64,000 nucleotides of DNA from Flagellimonas okinawensis. GTDB taxonomy: Bacteria > Bacteroidota > Bacteroidia > Flavobacteriales > Flavobacteriaceae. The position numbers and the translations under genes were made by a program. Below, in pieces: positions 1-9,054 of this stretch (the stretch's first letter is position 1; each line of letters opens with the position of its first letter). The DNA is taken from assembly GCF_029194005.1 (NCBI RefSeq), contig NZ_JARFVA010000002.1, positions 496,001-560,000 of the forward strand, written 5' to 3'. The notes beneath the pieces are model-generated. The model was not told where the DNA came from and ran no database searches. It was given only the letters and a program-made list of their open reading frames with translations.

Positions 1-673
1 TCTTGGGGCCTGCAATGGTGCCATCTTTTGTGATGTGTCCCACTAAAATAACCGGTGTGTGGCTTTCTTTGGCAAATTTGATGAGTTCCGCGGTGCATTC
101 GCGAATTTGGGAAATACTCCCGGCGGCAGATTCAATATAATCCGTGTGTAGGGTCTGAATGGAATCGATGACAACCAAATCGGGCTCGATGGTCGAAACT
201 TGCTGAAAAATATTCTGTGTTTTGGTCTCGGTAAGGATGTAACAGTTTTCGCTATTGGGTTGAATGCGGTCGGCACGCATTTTTATCTGCCGTTGACTTT
301 CCTCTCCCGATACATAAAGTATTTTGTAGGGTAGTTTGAGTGCAATCTGAAGTAGCAAAGTACTTTTTCCGATACCGGGTTCGCCTCCTAACAAAGTCAA
401 TGACCCTGGAACGAGCCCACCACCTAAAACGCGATTGAATTCTTGGTCGAGGGAGTCCAGACGGAGTTCCTTTTCCTGTGTGATTTCCGAAACTCGAAGG
501 GGTTTGTTTGCCTGTTTAGCAACCTTATCGGCTTTCCAACTTTTTTTATCCTCTTTTTGGACTACTTCTTCCACAATGGTATTCCATTCCTTGCAAGAGG
601 AACATTGCCCTACCCACTTGGGAAATTGAGCTCCACAGTTTTGACAAAAAAATGCTGTTTTGGTCTTGGCCAT
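1..673 (-). CDS. radA: DNA repair protein RadA/Sms, N-terminal part (runs off left edge)
   Basis: RadA is a RecA-like ATPase that promotes branch migration during recombinational repair. The first 224 codons are present; the rest, including the KNRFG motif and Lon-like domain, lies outside the window. Residues 10, 13, 24 and 27 are the four cysteines of the N-terminal zinc finger. A Walker A motif GGEPGIGKST lies at residues 96-105 and a Walker B stretch (DLVVIDS) follows. The start at 673 is the only one that includes the zinc finger at normal distance. It is the last gene of the minus-strand series panC-panD-flippase-esterase-radA but has its own candidate promoter. The assignment is secure. 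Confidence 0.95.
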   Translation of the reverse strand, partial: MAKTKTAFFCQNCGAQFPKWVGQCSSCKEWNTIVEEVVQKEDKKSWKADKVAKQANKPLRVSEITQEKELRLDSLDQEFNRVLGGGLVPGSLTLLGGEPGIGKSTLLLQIALKLPYKILYVSGEESQRQIKMRADRIQPNSENCYILTETKTQNIFQQVSTIEPDLVVIDSIQTLHTDYIESAAGSISQIRECTAELIKFAKESHTPVILVGHITKDGTIAGPK

Positions 674-692
674 TCAAATTAAATGAGGGGCC

Positions 693-700
693 TAAAGATA
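693..700 (-). promoter_or_regulatory. Candidate -7 box for radA
   Basis: Read on the minus strand this is TATCTTTA, one base off the Bacteroidota consensus TAnnTTTG. It would give a leader of about 15 bases before the radA start. No good -33 TTG was found, so this is tentative. Confidence 0.35.
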
Positions 701-760
701 TGGAATTAGATGGTGGATTGGATATATGGATGGTTGGATAGTTGGATTTTTGGAGAGGAA
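701..760. repeat. GGAT-rich imperfect tandem repeat
   Basis: The gap between radA and the esterase gene holds repeated TTGGAT/TGGAT units, followed at 760-790 by AATCCA units in the opposite orientation. It looks like a degraded intergenic repeat. No coding potential is seen. Confidence 0.45.
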
Positions 761-797
761 ATCATCTAACAATCCAATAATCTAGGAATCCATGCTA

Positions 798-1940
798 CTA
801 GTATCCGAAGTCTGCTTTAAGTGCATCAATTTTTTCGAGGGCCATATCTTTGGTCAAAAAGTCGATTTCTTCCAATTGGAAAGCTTTTTCGAAGGTTTTG
901 AACGCTTTTTTGGGCTCTCCGATGAACTCATAATGTTCTGCTTCAAAATAGAAGCCCATCATGGTTTCAGGAAATTCTTTTTTGCAAAGTTCGGCCAGTG
1001 GTTTTAAGGATTCATAATCCTCTTTTTTTAGACAGGCCGCATAAATGGCCATAATATCGTTGAGCTCAACGGGCTTTTCAAAACCGAACAGGTCTTCTAT
1101 GGTTTGGTACCTATTCTCCAAATAATTGAAGACTGGTTCTTCCGAAGTTAAAATATCAGACTTGTATTCTGCTGGTGTAATGGGTCTATAAATACTAAAG
1201 ACATTGTCAAAAGCTTTGCTTATTCCATAGGCGGCGATAGATGTATGGTCGGCTCCGTCATACTCATCAAAAAAGTAATGTAGGGACTCTTTGGTGATGG
1301 AACTTATGCTATGGTTCATTTGAAGGATGCGTTGTCTATCGTCCGTGGGTTGTTTTTCCAAGATCAAATTGTAGAAGATGGTCTGATCCAGTTCGGACAA
1401 GCGAGCTGGGACCCGGCTTTCCATTTCGGTTGCCAAAACGGGCGAAATGCTTATGTAAGAGTTGAAAAATGAGCGATCTTTAAACAAGAAATAGTTGCCA
1501 AAATTGGCCGTGATATCGTAGCCCACGAACATTTTAAAAGGAGCAATGTTGTAGCTGGTGGCTAAATACGGAATGATTTCGGTGCCCAAAAATTCGTAGA
1601 ACATTTTACCTTTTTCGGTGGGTAGGCCCGATATATCTTCGTAGTCGCAATCTTCCCAACGAAGATCATTTTGTAATTGATGAATACCGACTACAATGGC
1701 TTCGGGCATACGGTCAAGCTTACTTTGAAATTTTACATTGGCTACAACTAGGTCGAACAAATAATCTGCATCCAATACCACGATCAAGGGATATGCTTTT
1801 TCTTCGGTATAGTCTTCCGGGAAATAGTAGGAGACGTCCCGTCTTTCCTGTAGTTTGAAGGATTCAAAAATCTCCTTTTTTACTTGAGCATTGGTAGTCA
1901 AGCAAATGAAGCCTATCAGTAGAAATAGACATTTTTTCAT
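798..1940 (-). CDS. Secreted esterase-like alpha/beta hydrolase, nucleophile serine replaced
   Basis: This 380-residue protein has a signal peptide (MKKCLFLLIGFICLTTNAQ) and the layout of the putative esterase family (Fes/IroE/esterase D type): PLIVVLDADY near residue 51-60, a nucleophile elbow around 139-145, SISP near 164-167 and a late histidine (H232, in GADHTS). The elbow reads V-G-Y-D-I-T-A where the family has I-G-x-S-x-G-G, so residue 142 is Asp instead of Ser. The last 100 residues resemble a TPR-like helical tail. It lies 25 bases downstream of the flippase-like gene. The fold is likely; activity is uncertain. Confidence 0.7.
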   Translation of the reverse strand: MKKCLFLLIGFICLTTNAQVKKEIFESFKLQERRDVSYYFPEDYTEEKAYPLIVVLDADYLFDLVVANVKFQSKLDRMPEAIVVGIHQLQNDLRWEDCDYEDISGLPTEKGKMFYEFLGTEIIPYLATSYNIAPFKMFVGYDITANFGNYFLFKDRSFFNSYISISPVLATEMESRVPARLSELDQTIFYNLILEKQPTDDRQRILQMNHSISSITKESLHYFFDEYDGADHTSIAAYGISKAFDNVFSIYRPITPAEYKSDILTSEEPVFNYLENRYQTIEDLFGFEKPVELNDIMAIYAACLKKEDYESLKPLAELCKKEFPETMMGFYFEAEHYEFIGEPKKAFKTFEKAFQLEEIDFLTKDMALEKIDALKADFGY

Positions 1941-1965
1941 TGGTTAAGATTTAGGCGGCTGGGGC

Positions 1966-2931
1966 TTACCGATTTCTATTCAATAACGGTAATATGAGGA
2001 AGGATATTGCACCAAAAACAACGACCATTAAAGTTTGTGCGATCCACATGATCCACCCAAATGCATCTCCGGAAACCGAGCTGATGCCATAAATACTTAG
2101 AGCTGCGCTAACAGCGATAGGGTACAGGCCTATTCCGCCATTGGTTGTGGACATGGCAAAGGCGCCAGCAACAAAAGCCACCAATAATTCACCAAGGGAA
2201 AGAGGAATGGTTTCTTCGACCGTGTATTTTATCACCCAGAACATACCAAAATAGGCGGCCCAGATGAATAATGTGTGGAGAATAAAGGGCCATTTGTTTT
2301 TCATTTTAAAAACACTGAGCACCCCATCTTGGAGCCCGTTTAGAAACCCTTTCAGTTTTAAAAAAAATGGGGATTTGGATTTACGAATAATGTAAGACCC
2401 CAAAAACAAACCAACGATACCAACGAATAATATTCCAATGGCCCCAATAATGTTTACCCCTCGCTCTTCCAAGAAGCCGAGGATAAAATCAGTTTGAAGC
2501 ACTAGAGTAATCAAAATTATGATCAAAAGCATTAAAAGGTCGATTACCCTCTCGGTCACAATGGTTCCAAATCCTTTTTCAAAAGGAACTTTTTCGTAAG
2601 TGGTAAGTGCGGTCGCCCTTAATATTTCGCCCGAGCGGGGAATACCCAAATTGGCAAAATAGGATATTAATACAATAAATATGGTGTTCACGGTTTTTGG
2701 GCGATACCCCATGGGTTCCAAAAGATATTTCCAGCGAACGGCTCGTGAAATATGGCTCAATATGCCAATGATTATGGAAATGGTCACCCAAAATGGGCTC
2801 GCATTGGAAATGTAATGTATGATCTGTTCCCTTTCTTCCGGAGTGGTGGAGTTATAGGAGTACCAAACCAAAAATAGCCCAAAGGCGATGGGTACAAATA
2901 ACTTAAGGAATTTTTTCAGGGATTTGCCCAA
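1966..2931 (-). CDS. Lysylphosphatidylglycerol synthase TM region / flippase-like membrane protein
   Basis: A 321-residue integral membrane protein with about eight hydrophobic segments, matching the UPF0104/AglD-type transmembrane family related to the flippase half of MprF. Family members are thought to move lipids or glycolipids across the inner membrane, but the substrate is not known. It begins 3 bases after panD on the same strand, so it is very probably cotranscribed with panC-panD. No soluble aminoacyl-transfer domain follows, so it is not a full MprF. The exact role is unassigned. Confidence 0.75.
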   Translation of the reverse strand: MGKSLKKFLKLFVPIAFGLFLVWYSYNSTTPEEREQIIHYISNASPFWVTISIIIGILSHISRAVRWKYLLEPMGYRPKTVNTIFIVLISYFANLGIPRSGEILRATALTTYEKVPFEKGFGTIVTERVIDLLMLLIIILITLVLQTDFILGFLEERGVNIIGAIGILFVGIVGLFLGSYIIRKSKSPFFLKLKGFLNGLQDGVLSVFKMKNKWPFILHTLFIWAAYFGMFWVIKYTVEETIPLSLGELLVAFVAGAFAMSTTNGGIGLYPIAVSAALSIYGISSVSGDAFGWIMWIAQTLMVVVFGAISFLILPLLNRNR

Positions 2932-2934
2932 AAT

Positions 2935-3285
2935 TTACTTGAGTAAATTGGTTTCCTCGTTAGGGAATACCAATGCTGGATTAAATGTTTTTGCCTCTTC
3001 GATATCCATCCAAGCATAGGTGATCAGGATCAATACGTCTCCAACGGCCACTTTTCTTGCGGCAGCACCGTTTAGGGTCAGTTCTCCAGAACCCCTAGGG
3101 CCTGGAATGGCATAAGTTTCCAATCGTTCACCGTTATTGTTGTTCACTATCTGAACTTTTTCGCCCCTAATAATGTTGGCGGCATCCATTAGATCTTCGT
3201 CTATGGTAATACTCCCAATATAGTTAAGGTCTGCCCCGGTAACTTTTACTCGGTGAATTTTAGATTTTACGACTTCTACTTGCAT
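2935..3285 (-). CDS. panD: Aspartate 1-decarboxylase
   Basis: PanD makes beta-alanine from L-aspartate for pantothenate and coenzyme A synthesis in the cytoplasm. It is a pyruvoyl enzyme made as a proenzyme that cuts itself at a Gly-Ser bond; here that bond is G24-S25 in YIGSITID. Length (116 residues) is close to the usual value. The conserved NGAAAR segment is present near residues 72-77. It sits 12 bases downstream of panC, so both precursors of pantothenate are handled by one operon. The identification is secure. Confidence 0.96.
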   Translation of the reverse strand: MQVEVVKSKIHRVKVTGADLNYIGSITIDEDLMDAANIIRGEKVQIVNNNNGERLETYAIPGPRGSGELTLNGAAARKVAVGDVLILITYAWMDIEEAKTFNPALVFPNEETNLLK

Positions 3286-3297
3286 GGTGCAAAATTA

Positions 3298-4146
3298 TCA
3301 ATTCAATCTTAGATTATCAATTAGGCGAACACCGTCAGCGTAAACGGCAATAAACGCCCTATATTTTTGGTTGTCTTGAATTTTTAAAGCGGGCGTAAGT
3401 GTATTTTCGTCTGCAATTTCAAAATATTCAAGATCGAACAAGGGGTGCTGTTCAAATTCTGTTTGCACCCAATCCGCTATATATGTAGCACTTTCCGTGC
3501 CAAATTTGGATTTCGCTGACTGTAGGGTTTTGTAGATAAAATCTGCCTTTTCACGTGTGTCTTTGGAGAGTCTCTCGTTTCTTGAACTCATCGCCAATCC
3601 GTGAGCTTCCCTTTCTATTGGGCAGCCGATAATGGTATAGGGCAATTTTTTGTTTTCGGCCATTTTTCGGATAATCTGCAACTGCTGAAAATCCTTCTCG
3701 CCAAAATAGGCCTTGTCCGGGGCCACCGTTCTGAGCAAAAGCTCTACAATGGTACCAACACCGTCAAAATGTCCGGATCTAAATTCGCCTTCCATCACTT
3801 TGTCCAAGCCATCGAATTCATAACTCTCGGAAGCTACATTGCCTTCATATATTTCATCGACAGTGGGAGCAAATACAACTATATTGTCCGAAACCTGTTC
3901 CAATAGGTCGATATCTTTTTCGAAAGTACGTGGATATTTTTCAAGATCATCTTTTTTGTCAAATTGGGTGGGGTTGACAAAAATGCTGACCACTACCGAA
4001 TCATTTTCCGAAAGTGCTTTTTTTACCAAGGAGATATGACCTGCATGAAGAGCGCCCATAGTAGGTACAAGACCAATGGTTCGGTCTTTTTTACGCTCCT
4101 CCATAGTGAACGTGTTTATGTCATTTTTACGGTCGAATATCTTCAT
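3298..4146 (-). CDS. panC: Pantothenate synthetase
   Basis: PanC condenses pantoate and beta-alanine with ATP. The nucleotidyltransferase signature H34-A-G-H37 follows VPTMGAL, and AFFGEKD-like (YFGEKDFQQL) and MSSRN motifs are present. An in-frame ATG also exists at 4158, but the candidate -7 box at 4166-4173 would place the transcript start almost on it; starting at 4146 (MKIFDRK) leaves a leader of about 15 bases and gives 282 residues, normal for the family. It heads the panC-panD-flippase series and is divergent from the glycogen-synthase-like gene. Confidence 0.95.
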   Translation of the reverse strand: MKIFDRKNDINTFTMEERKKDRTIGLVPTMGALHAGHISLVKKALSENDSVVVSIFVNPTQFDKKDDLEKYPRTFEKDIDLLEQVSDNIVVFAPTVDEIYEGNVASESYEFDGLDKVMEGEFRSGHFDGVGTIVELLLRTVAPDKAYFGEKDFQQLQIIRKMAENKKLPYTIIGCPIEREAHGLAMSSRNERLSKDTREKADFIYKTLQSAKSKFGTESATYIADWVQTEFEQHPLFDLEYFEIADENTLTPALKIQDNQKYRAFIAVYADGVRLIDNLRLN

Positions 4147-4165
4147 ATACAGGTACAAAAGGGTG

Positions 4166-4173
4166 CAAAAATA
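4166..4173 (-). promoter_or_regulatory. -7 box TATTTTTG for panC
   Basis: On the minus strand this matches TAnnTTTG exactly, 19 bases upstream of the preferred panC start. The intergenic space holds this box and the opposing one for the plus-strand operon. Confidence 0.55.
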
Positions 4174-4204
4174 CTATAAATACTGCTAATCAGCATAATT
4201 TTTG

Positions 4205-4212
4205 TACTTTTG
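4205..4212 (+). promoter_or_regulatory. -7 box TACTTTTG for the glycogen-synthase-like gene
   Basis: Exact match to TAnnTTTG. It puts transcription start near 4216-4219, which excludes the upstream in-frame ATG at 4210 as the start codon and supports 4249. Confidence 0.6.
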
Positions 4213-4248
4213 CAGCTATGTTTTTCGGATAAACAAAAGAAAGTGTTT

Positions 4249-5058
4249 ATGAATGGTAAAAAGGTATTGTTTGTATCTTCTGAATTAGTTCCCTACCTCC
4301 CAGAGAATCCTGTTTCCTTAATGTCGTACGAAGCGCCTAGAATGGTGAACAGTAATGGTGGGCAAATACGGATTTTCATGCCAAGGTATGGAAATATTAA
4401 CGAAAGGAGGCATCAATTACATGAGGTAATACGTTTATCGGGGATGAACCTGGTGATCAATGACATGGATATGCCGCTGATCATAAAGGTAGCCTCCATA
4501 CCAAAAGAAAGAATCCAGGTCTATTTTATAGATAACGACGAATATTTTAAGAGAAAAGCAACATTTGCCGATGCGGATGGAAACTTGTTCCCGGATAATG
4601 ACGAACGCGCTATTTTCTTTGCGAAGGGAGTTGTGGAAACAGTAAAGAAATTGAATTGGTCGCCGGACATCATTCATGTTCACGGATGGATGGCTTCCAT
4701 GGTTCCACTCTATTTGAGAAAGTACTATGCGGATGAACCCTTGTTTGCAGAAAGTAGAATAGTTACATCTGTTTACGGTAAGGATTTTGAAGGTGAGCTT
4801 GATAGTGCCATGATAGATAAAATTGCTTTCGATGGTATTGATAAAGAGGAAATTTCAGCGTTGACAAACCCTGAGTATAATAATTTGTTAAAGGTTGCCG
4901 TAGATCATTCCGATGCCGTTATTTTAGCCGCGGAGGATTTGTCAGATGATCTAAAGGCTCATATTGACAATCTTACCGTACCGGTATTGCCTTACGTTTC
5001 GCTTCAAGAAGCGGAAGAGGCATACACAAATTTCTATAATACAGAGGTTTTAAAATAG
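4249..5058 (+). CDS. Short glycogen/starch synthase catalytic-domain protein
   Basis: The 269-residue product matches only the N-terminal half (Glyco_transf_5 type) of glycogen synthase: KKVLFVSSELVPYL at the start, NGGQIRIFMPRYG, and DIIHVHGWMASMVPLYLR. The usual K-x-G-G-L substrate loop after the first strand is replaced (NPVSLMSYEAPRMVNSNGG region), and the whole C-terminal GT-B domain that binds ADP-glucose is absent. It is therefore unlikely to be an active glycogen synthase. The order panC / this gene / DUF4270 / glmS is seen widely in Flavobacteria. The DUF4270 gene starts 5 bases later. A link to envelope sugar metabolism is inference. Confidence 0.75.
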   Translation: MNGKKVLFVSSELVPYLPENPVSLMSYEAPRMVNSNGGQIRIFMPRYGNINERRHQLHEVIRLSGMNLVINDMDMPLIIKVASIPKERIQVYFIDNDEYFKRKATFADADGNLFPDNDERAIFFAKGVVETVKKLNWSPDIIHVHGWMASMVPLYLRKYYADEPLFAESRIVTSVYGKDFEGELDSAMIDKIAFDGIDKEEISALTNPEYNNLLKVAVDHSDAVILAAEDLSDDLKAHIDNLTVPVLPYVSLQEAEEAYTNFYNTEVLK

Positions 5059-5063
5059 ATTGA

Positions 5064-6869
5064 ATGAGATTTTCCAATGTTTTCAAAGTTTCAGCCCTTG
5101 TTGGAACTTTGTTTTTACTGCTTGCCTCTTGTGAAGAAGAATTGGACACCTTGGGAGAAGGTGTTATTGCAGGAGAGCCCTTCACCACAGGCAAGGCGGA
5201 GTACGATGTTTTTGCCTATAACAGAGGGATAACCGCTGTTCAGACAAACAGGCTTCCTCTATACCAATTGGGGACTTATAACGACCCCATTTATGGTCAA
5301 AGAAAGGCAAGTATTATTTCTCAACTTTCACTGGCAACTACTTCCCCGATTTTTGGCGACCTTAGTCAGGCGAGCGAAGATGATGCCGACAACGACCAGG
5401 AAAACGAAACAGTAAAAGAGGTAATTCTTTACATTCCTTTTCAAACAGCTCCATCACCTGATGCAGATGGAGATGGTATTCCAGATGCGTTGGAGAGTGG
5501 TGGTGATGCCGAAGACCCGAATTCCGATTGGGACGGTGATGGTGTAACCGACAATCAAGAACGTGTGTTAGGGTCAAACCCATATGATGCGGATGAGGAT
5601 GGTACAGGTGATGATTTTGTACCGAACATTTACCCCAACAGGTTCGATTTGGACAGTATTTATGGAGATAGGAACCAAACTTTTGACTTGGTGGTTTCAA
5701 GATCTAATTATTTTCTCCGGGATTTGGATCCCAATTCCAATTTTGAAGAGGCACAAGAGTATTACTCCAATCAGGATTTTTCCAGTTTTATTGGAGAGGA
5801 ATTAACTATCGAAGGTCAGAACACAGTTGTGATCGATGATATGGAAATGCTCGTTTATGAGGAGGACGACCCGGATACAGAAGATGTTGATGAGTCTCAA
5901 ACCGTAGTGGACACAAGAGTGGCACCGGGAATAAGAATTCCATTGAACCCAGATTTTTTTCAAGAGAATATTTTGGATAAGGAGGGGCAACCAGAATTGT
6001 TGAGTCAATCCAATTTTAAAAATTTCCTTAGAGGAATCCATTTGTCCGGTACAGATTTGGACGAGCTCATGTTTTTGCTTGATTTGACAGAGGCAAATAT
6101 TACCATCACTTATGAATATGATGACTTTGATCCAGAAACGGAGGAAACCATAACCGCCGAGAGCGATTTTGTCCTTAGTTTCCTAGCTGGAAGCGCACAA
6201 TCCGGATTTACGGGAAATGCCGTCAATATTTTTGAAAATGAAATCATGCCAGTGGATTTGGAAAGTGGTGAGAATGCTTCCAGAATTTATGTTAAAGGAG
6301 GTGGTACCCTTACCGAAGTTAGATTGTTCGATGAAATTCAGAACGGAGGTGCTAACATCATAAATCAGATAAAGCAGAACAACTGGGTAATCAATGAAGC
6401 CAATCTCGTTTTTTATGTAGATCGTGACGCTTTGACTCAGGCGGGTTCAACTGTGGAGCCACCGAGATTGTATTTGTACAATGCCGAAACAAATATGCCT
6501 TTATACGATATTTCCAACGAAGATATTACTGCAAATTCAGGACCGAACTCCCTTAGATATTATCCTAGTCATGATGCTTTGTTAGAAAAAGAAAATGGCA
6601 TGGGACTTAAATATACAATTCGTATTACGGAGCATATCAATAATATAATTGTAAGGGATTCCACCAATGCTCAATTAGGTTTGACTTTGACACCCAATAT
6701 TAACCTTGCAGTGGTACAGGAGGCCGTGGATACGGATATGCAGGGTGTGGATTATCCAATTGGTGCAACAATGAGTCCTTTGGGTACCATACTATATGGC
6801 AGCAATGTTGCGCCAGGAGAAGAAGCTAAGAAACTCAAGCTAGAGATCTATTATACGGAAGCCAATTAA
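5064..6869 (+). CDS. DUF4270 lipoprotein with calcium-type DxDGDG repeats
   Basis: A 601-residue protein with a lipoprotein signal (LLLASC, modified Cys near residue 23), so it is expected to be anchored in the outer membrane. Residues 133-141 (DADGDGIPD) and 155-163 (DWDGDGVTD), plus [10 protein letters not shown], form thrombospondin type 3-like calcium loops inserted in an acidic segment. The remainder is the DUF4270 family, whose function is not known. It follows the glycogen-synthase-like gene by 5 bases and probably shares its transcript. The family call is good; no biochemical role can be given. Confidence 0.8.
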   Translation: MRFSNVFKVSALVGTLFLLLASCEEELDTLGEGVIAGEPFTTGKAEYDVFAYNRGITAVQTNRLPLYQLGTYNDPIYGQRKASIISQLSLATTSPIFGDLSQASEDDADNDQENETVKEVILYIPFQTAPSPDADGDGIPDALESGGDAEDPNSDWDGDGVTDNQERVLGSNPYDADEDGTGDDFVPNIYPNRFDLDSIYGDRNQTFDLVVSRSNYFLRDLDPNSNFEEAQEYYSNQDFSSFIGEELTIEGQNTVVIDDMEMLVYEEDDPDTEDVDESQTVVDTRVAPGIRIPLNPDFFQENILDKEGQPELLSQSNFKNFLRGIHLSGTDLDELMFLLDLTEANITITYEYDDFDPETEETITAESDFVLSFLAGSAQSGFTGNAVNIFENEIMPVDLESGENASRIYVKGGGTLTEVRLFDEIQNGGANIINQIKQNNWVINEANLVFYVDRDALTQAGSTVEPPRLYLYNAETNMPLYDISNEDITANSGPNSLRYYPSHDALLEKENGMGLKYTIRITEHINNIIVRDSTNAQLGLTLTPNINLAVVQEAVDTDMQGVDYPIGATMSPLGTILYGSNVAPGEEAKKLKLEIYYTEAN

Positions 6870-6950
6870 AACTAAGGTTAGGTTAGTCGTGGTTTTTTGA
6901 ACGTTTATCGTTTAAATGATTCATAACTATGCGTTTTACCGTATACACTT

Positions 6951-6958
6951 TATATTTG
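6951..6958 (+). promoter_or_regulatory. -7 box TATATTTG for glmS
   Basis: Exact TAnnTTTG match, giving a leader of about 35 bases that ends in AAAGGAAAAT before the glmS ATG. The purine run is closer to a Shine-Dalgarno sequence than most starts here. Confidence 0.6.
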
Positions 6959-6998
6959 GCAACCACCCCCAAACGATAGTTAACTAAAGGAAAATCTT

Positions 6999-8846
6999 AT
7001 GTGTGGAATAGTTGGTTATATTGGTCATAGAGAGGCCTATCCTGTAATCATTAAAGGTCTTCAAAGGCTTGAGTACAGAGGGTACGATAGTGCAGGTGTT
7101 ACCCTTTTCGATGGTGAGAACATTCATCTTGCCAAAACAAAAGGAAAAGTTGAAGATTTAAAAACTAAGGCAGAGTCTTCAATCCCTACTGGAGGAAAAC
7201 TTGGTCTTGGTCATACACGTTGGGCAACCCATGGTGTGCCGAACGATGTGAATTCCCATCCACATTATTCCAATTCTGGAGATTTGGTAATTATCCATAA
7301 TGGAATCATAGAAAATTATGAATCCATTAAGCAGGCACTTATTAAAAGAGGATACACCTTTGAATCTGATACAGATACCGAAGTACTTGTAAATCTTATT
7401 GAGGAAGTTAAGAATAAAGAAGGGGTAAAGCTTGGAAAAGCTGTTCAGATAGCATTGAATCAAGTTGTAGGGGCTTATGCCATTGCGGTGTTTGACAAAA
7501 ACAAACCTGACGAGATCGTAGTTGCAAAACTAGGAAGTCCTTTGGCCATTGGTATTGGTGAAAACGAATATTTTATAGCCTCCGATGCATCGCCATTTAT
7601 TGAGTTTACCAACAATGCGGTATACCTAGAAGATGAGGAAATGGCCATTGTAAGGATAGGCAAGGAAATCAAACTCCGCAAAATCAAGGATGATGCGATT
7701 GCCTACCCAAATATTTTGGAGCTTCAACTTAATTTGGAAGAAATAGAAAAAGGTGGGTACGATCATTTTATGCTCAAGGAAATTTACGAGCAACCTAAGG
7801 CGATCATGGATACCTACAGAGGACGTTTATTGGCTGACAAGGGCATCATCAAGATGGCAGGAATCGATCAAAACCTTGAAAAATTCCTTAATGCCAATAG
7901 AATAATAATTGTTGCTTGTGGAACCTCCTGGCACGCAGGACTAGTTGCGGAATATATCTTTGAAGATATGGCCAGAATACCTGTGGAAGTCGAATACGCT
8001 TCGGAATTCCGGTACAGAAATCCCGTCATTACAGAGAATGATGTTTTAATAGCAATTTCTCAATCAGGGGAAACTGCGGATACCTTGGCCGCTATTAAGT
8101 TGGCAAAAGAAAAAGGTGCATTTGTGTTCGGAGTTTGTAATGTGGTGGGCTCATCAATTGCCAGAGAAACTCATGCAGGGGCGTATACCCACGCCGGTCC
8201 CGAAATTGGAGTTGCATCAACCAAGGCCTTTACGACTCAAATAACTGTTTTGACCCTTATTGCCCTAAAATTGGCACAGGAAAAAGGAACATTGTCTCAA
8301 TCCAAGTATCACGAATATTTGGCAGAATTGGAGGCAGTGCCCGCAAAAGTGGAAAAGGCATTGTTGTCAAACCCACTGGTAGAGGAAATTTCAAATACCT
8401 ATAAAGATTCGGCAAATTGCCTTTATTTAGGGAGAGGCTATAATTTTCCTGTAGCATTGGAAGGAGCATTAAAGTTGAAGGAAATCAGTTATATCCATGC
8501 GGAAGGATATCCAGCTGCTGAAATGAAGCACGGTCCTATTGCATTGATAGACGAGCAAATGCCCGTTGTAGTAATTGCAACCAAAAAGGGCCATTACGAA
8601 AAAGTTGTAAGTAATATCCAGGAAATAAAATCCAGAAAAGGAAAGATTATAGCTGTGGTTACGGAAGGAGATGAAACGGTCAAAGAACTGGCCGATCATG
8701 TCGTCGAAGTTCCGGATACTTCCGAAAGTTTATCTCCACTGCTGACTACTATACCGCTACAATTGCTATCATATCATATTGCTGTAATGAGAGGCTGTAA
8801 TGTAGATCAACCTCGAAATTTAGCTAAGTCCGTAACAGTGGAATAA
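6999..8846 (+). CDS. glmS: Glutamine--fructose-6-phosphate aminotransferase (isomerizing)
   Basis: GlmS makes glucosamine-6-phosphate from fructose-6-phosphate and glutamine, the first step to UDP-GlcNAc for peptidoglycan and lipid A. Cys2 after the initiator Met is the glutaminase nucleophile (MCGIVGYIG), and RLEYRGYDSAG follows. Two SIS sugar-isomerase domains lie in residues 290-430 and 460-605, with CGTSWHAG, SQSGETADT and the C-terminal NLAKSVTVE. Length 615 is normal for the family. It has its own promoter and a strong terminator, so it seems a single-gene unit. There is no sign of a glmS ribozyme in the short leader. Confidence 0.98.
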   Translation: MCGIVGYIGHREAYPVIIKGLQRLEYRGYDSAGVTLFDGENIHLAKTKGKVEDLKTKAESSIPTGGKLGLGHTRWATHGVPNDVNSHPHYSNSGDLVIIHNGIIENYESIKQALIKRGYTFESDTDTEVLVNLIEEVKNKEGVKLGKAVQIALNQVVGAYAIAVFDKNKPDEIVVAKLGSPLAIGIGENEYFIASDASPFIEFTNNAVYLEDEEMAIVRIGKEIKLRKIKDDAIAYPNILELQLNLEEIEKGGYDHFMLKEIYEQPKAIMDTYRGRLLADKGIIKMAGIDQNLEKFLNANRIIIVACGTSWHAGLVAEYIFEDMARIPVEVEYASEFRYRNPVITENDVLIAISQSGETADTLAAIKLAKEKGAFVFGVCNVVGSSIARETHAGAYTHAGPEIGVASTKAFTTQITVLTLIALKLAQEKGTLSQSKYHEYLAELEAVPAKVEKALLSNPLVEEISNTYKDSANCLYLGRGYNFPVALEGALKLKEISYIHAEGYPAAEMKHGPIALIDEQMPVVVIATKKGHYEKVVSNIQEIKSRKGKIIAVVTEGDETVKELADHVVEVPDTSESLSPLLTTIPLQLLSYHIAVMRGCNVDQPRNLAKSVTVE

Positions 8847-8876
8847 AATCCCGGACATAAATAATAAAGATAAAAA

Positions 8877-8901
8877 GGCGCTGATTTCAGCGCCTTTTTT
8901 G
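8877..8901 (+). terminator. Intrinsic terminator of glmS
   Basis: GGCGCTGA-TT-TCAGCGCC is a perfect hairpin followed by six T. Confidence 0.9.
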
Positions 8902-8910
8902 TTGAAAACT

Positions 8911-8990
8911 TATATTTGAATACTTTTTTTTGCTAAAAAAGTATTATGCATGCATAATTTTTTTCAATTTTGTATAATTGAAATAAAAAA
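8911..8990 (+). promoter_or_regulatory. Promoter and two palindromes upstream of orphan TonB receptor
   Basis: TATATTTG at 8911-8918 matches the -7 consensus. Just after it lies AATACTTTTTT...AAAAAAGTATT (8919-8945), and then TTTCAATT...AATTGAAA around 8969-8990. These could be operators or leader hairpins. The leader to the ATG at 9055 would be about 130 bases. Confidence 0.45.
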
Positions 8991-9054
8991 AAATGTATCT
9001 TCCCGACTGATACTTAACATGCACAAAAACTAAATTAACTCTAATCCATAGCAA

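Noticed and set aside
4249..5058. Naming this gene glgA
   Set aside because: The C-terminal half and the substrate loop of glycogen synthase are missing.
5362..5700. His/Pro-rich minus-strand ORF in the DUF4270 gene
   Set aside because: Its odd composition is the complement of the Asp/Gly calcium loops on the coding strand.
6870..6998. glmS ribozyme in the glmS leader
   Set aside because: The leader predicted from the -7 box is only about 35 bases, too short for the ribozyme core, and the core sequence is absent.
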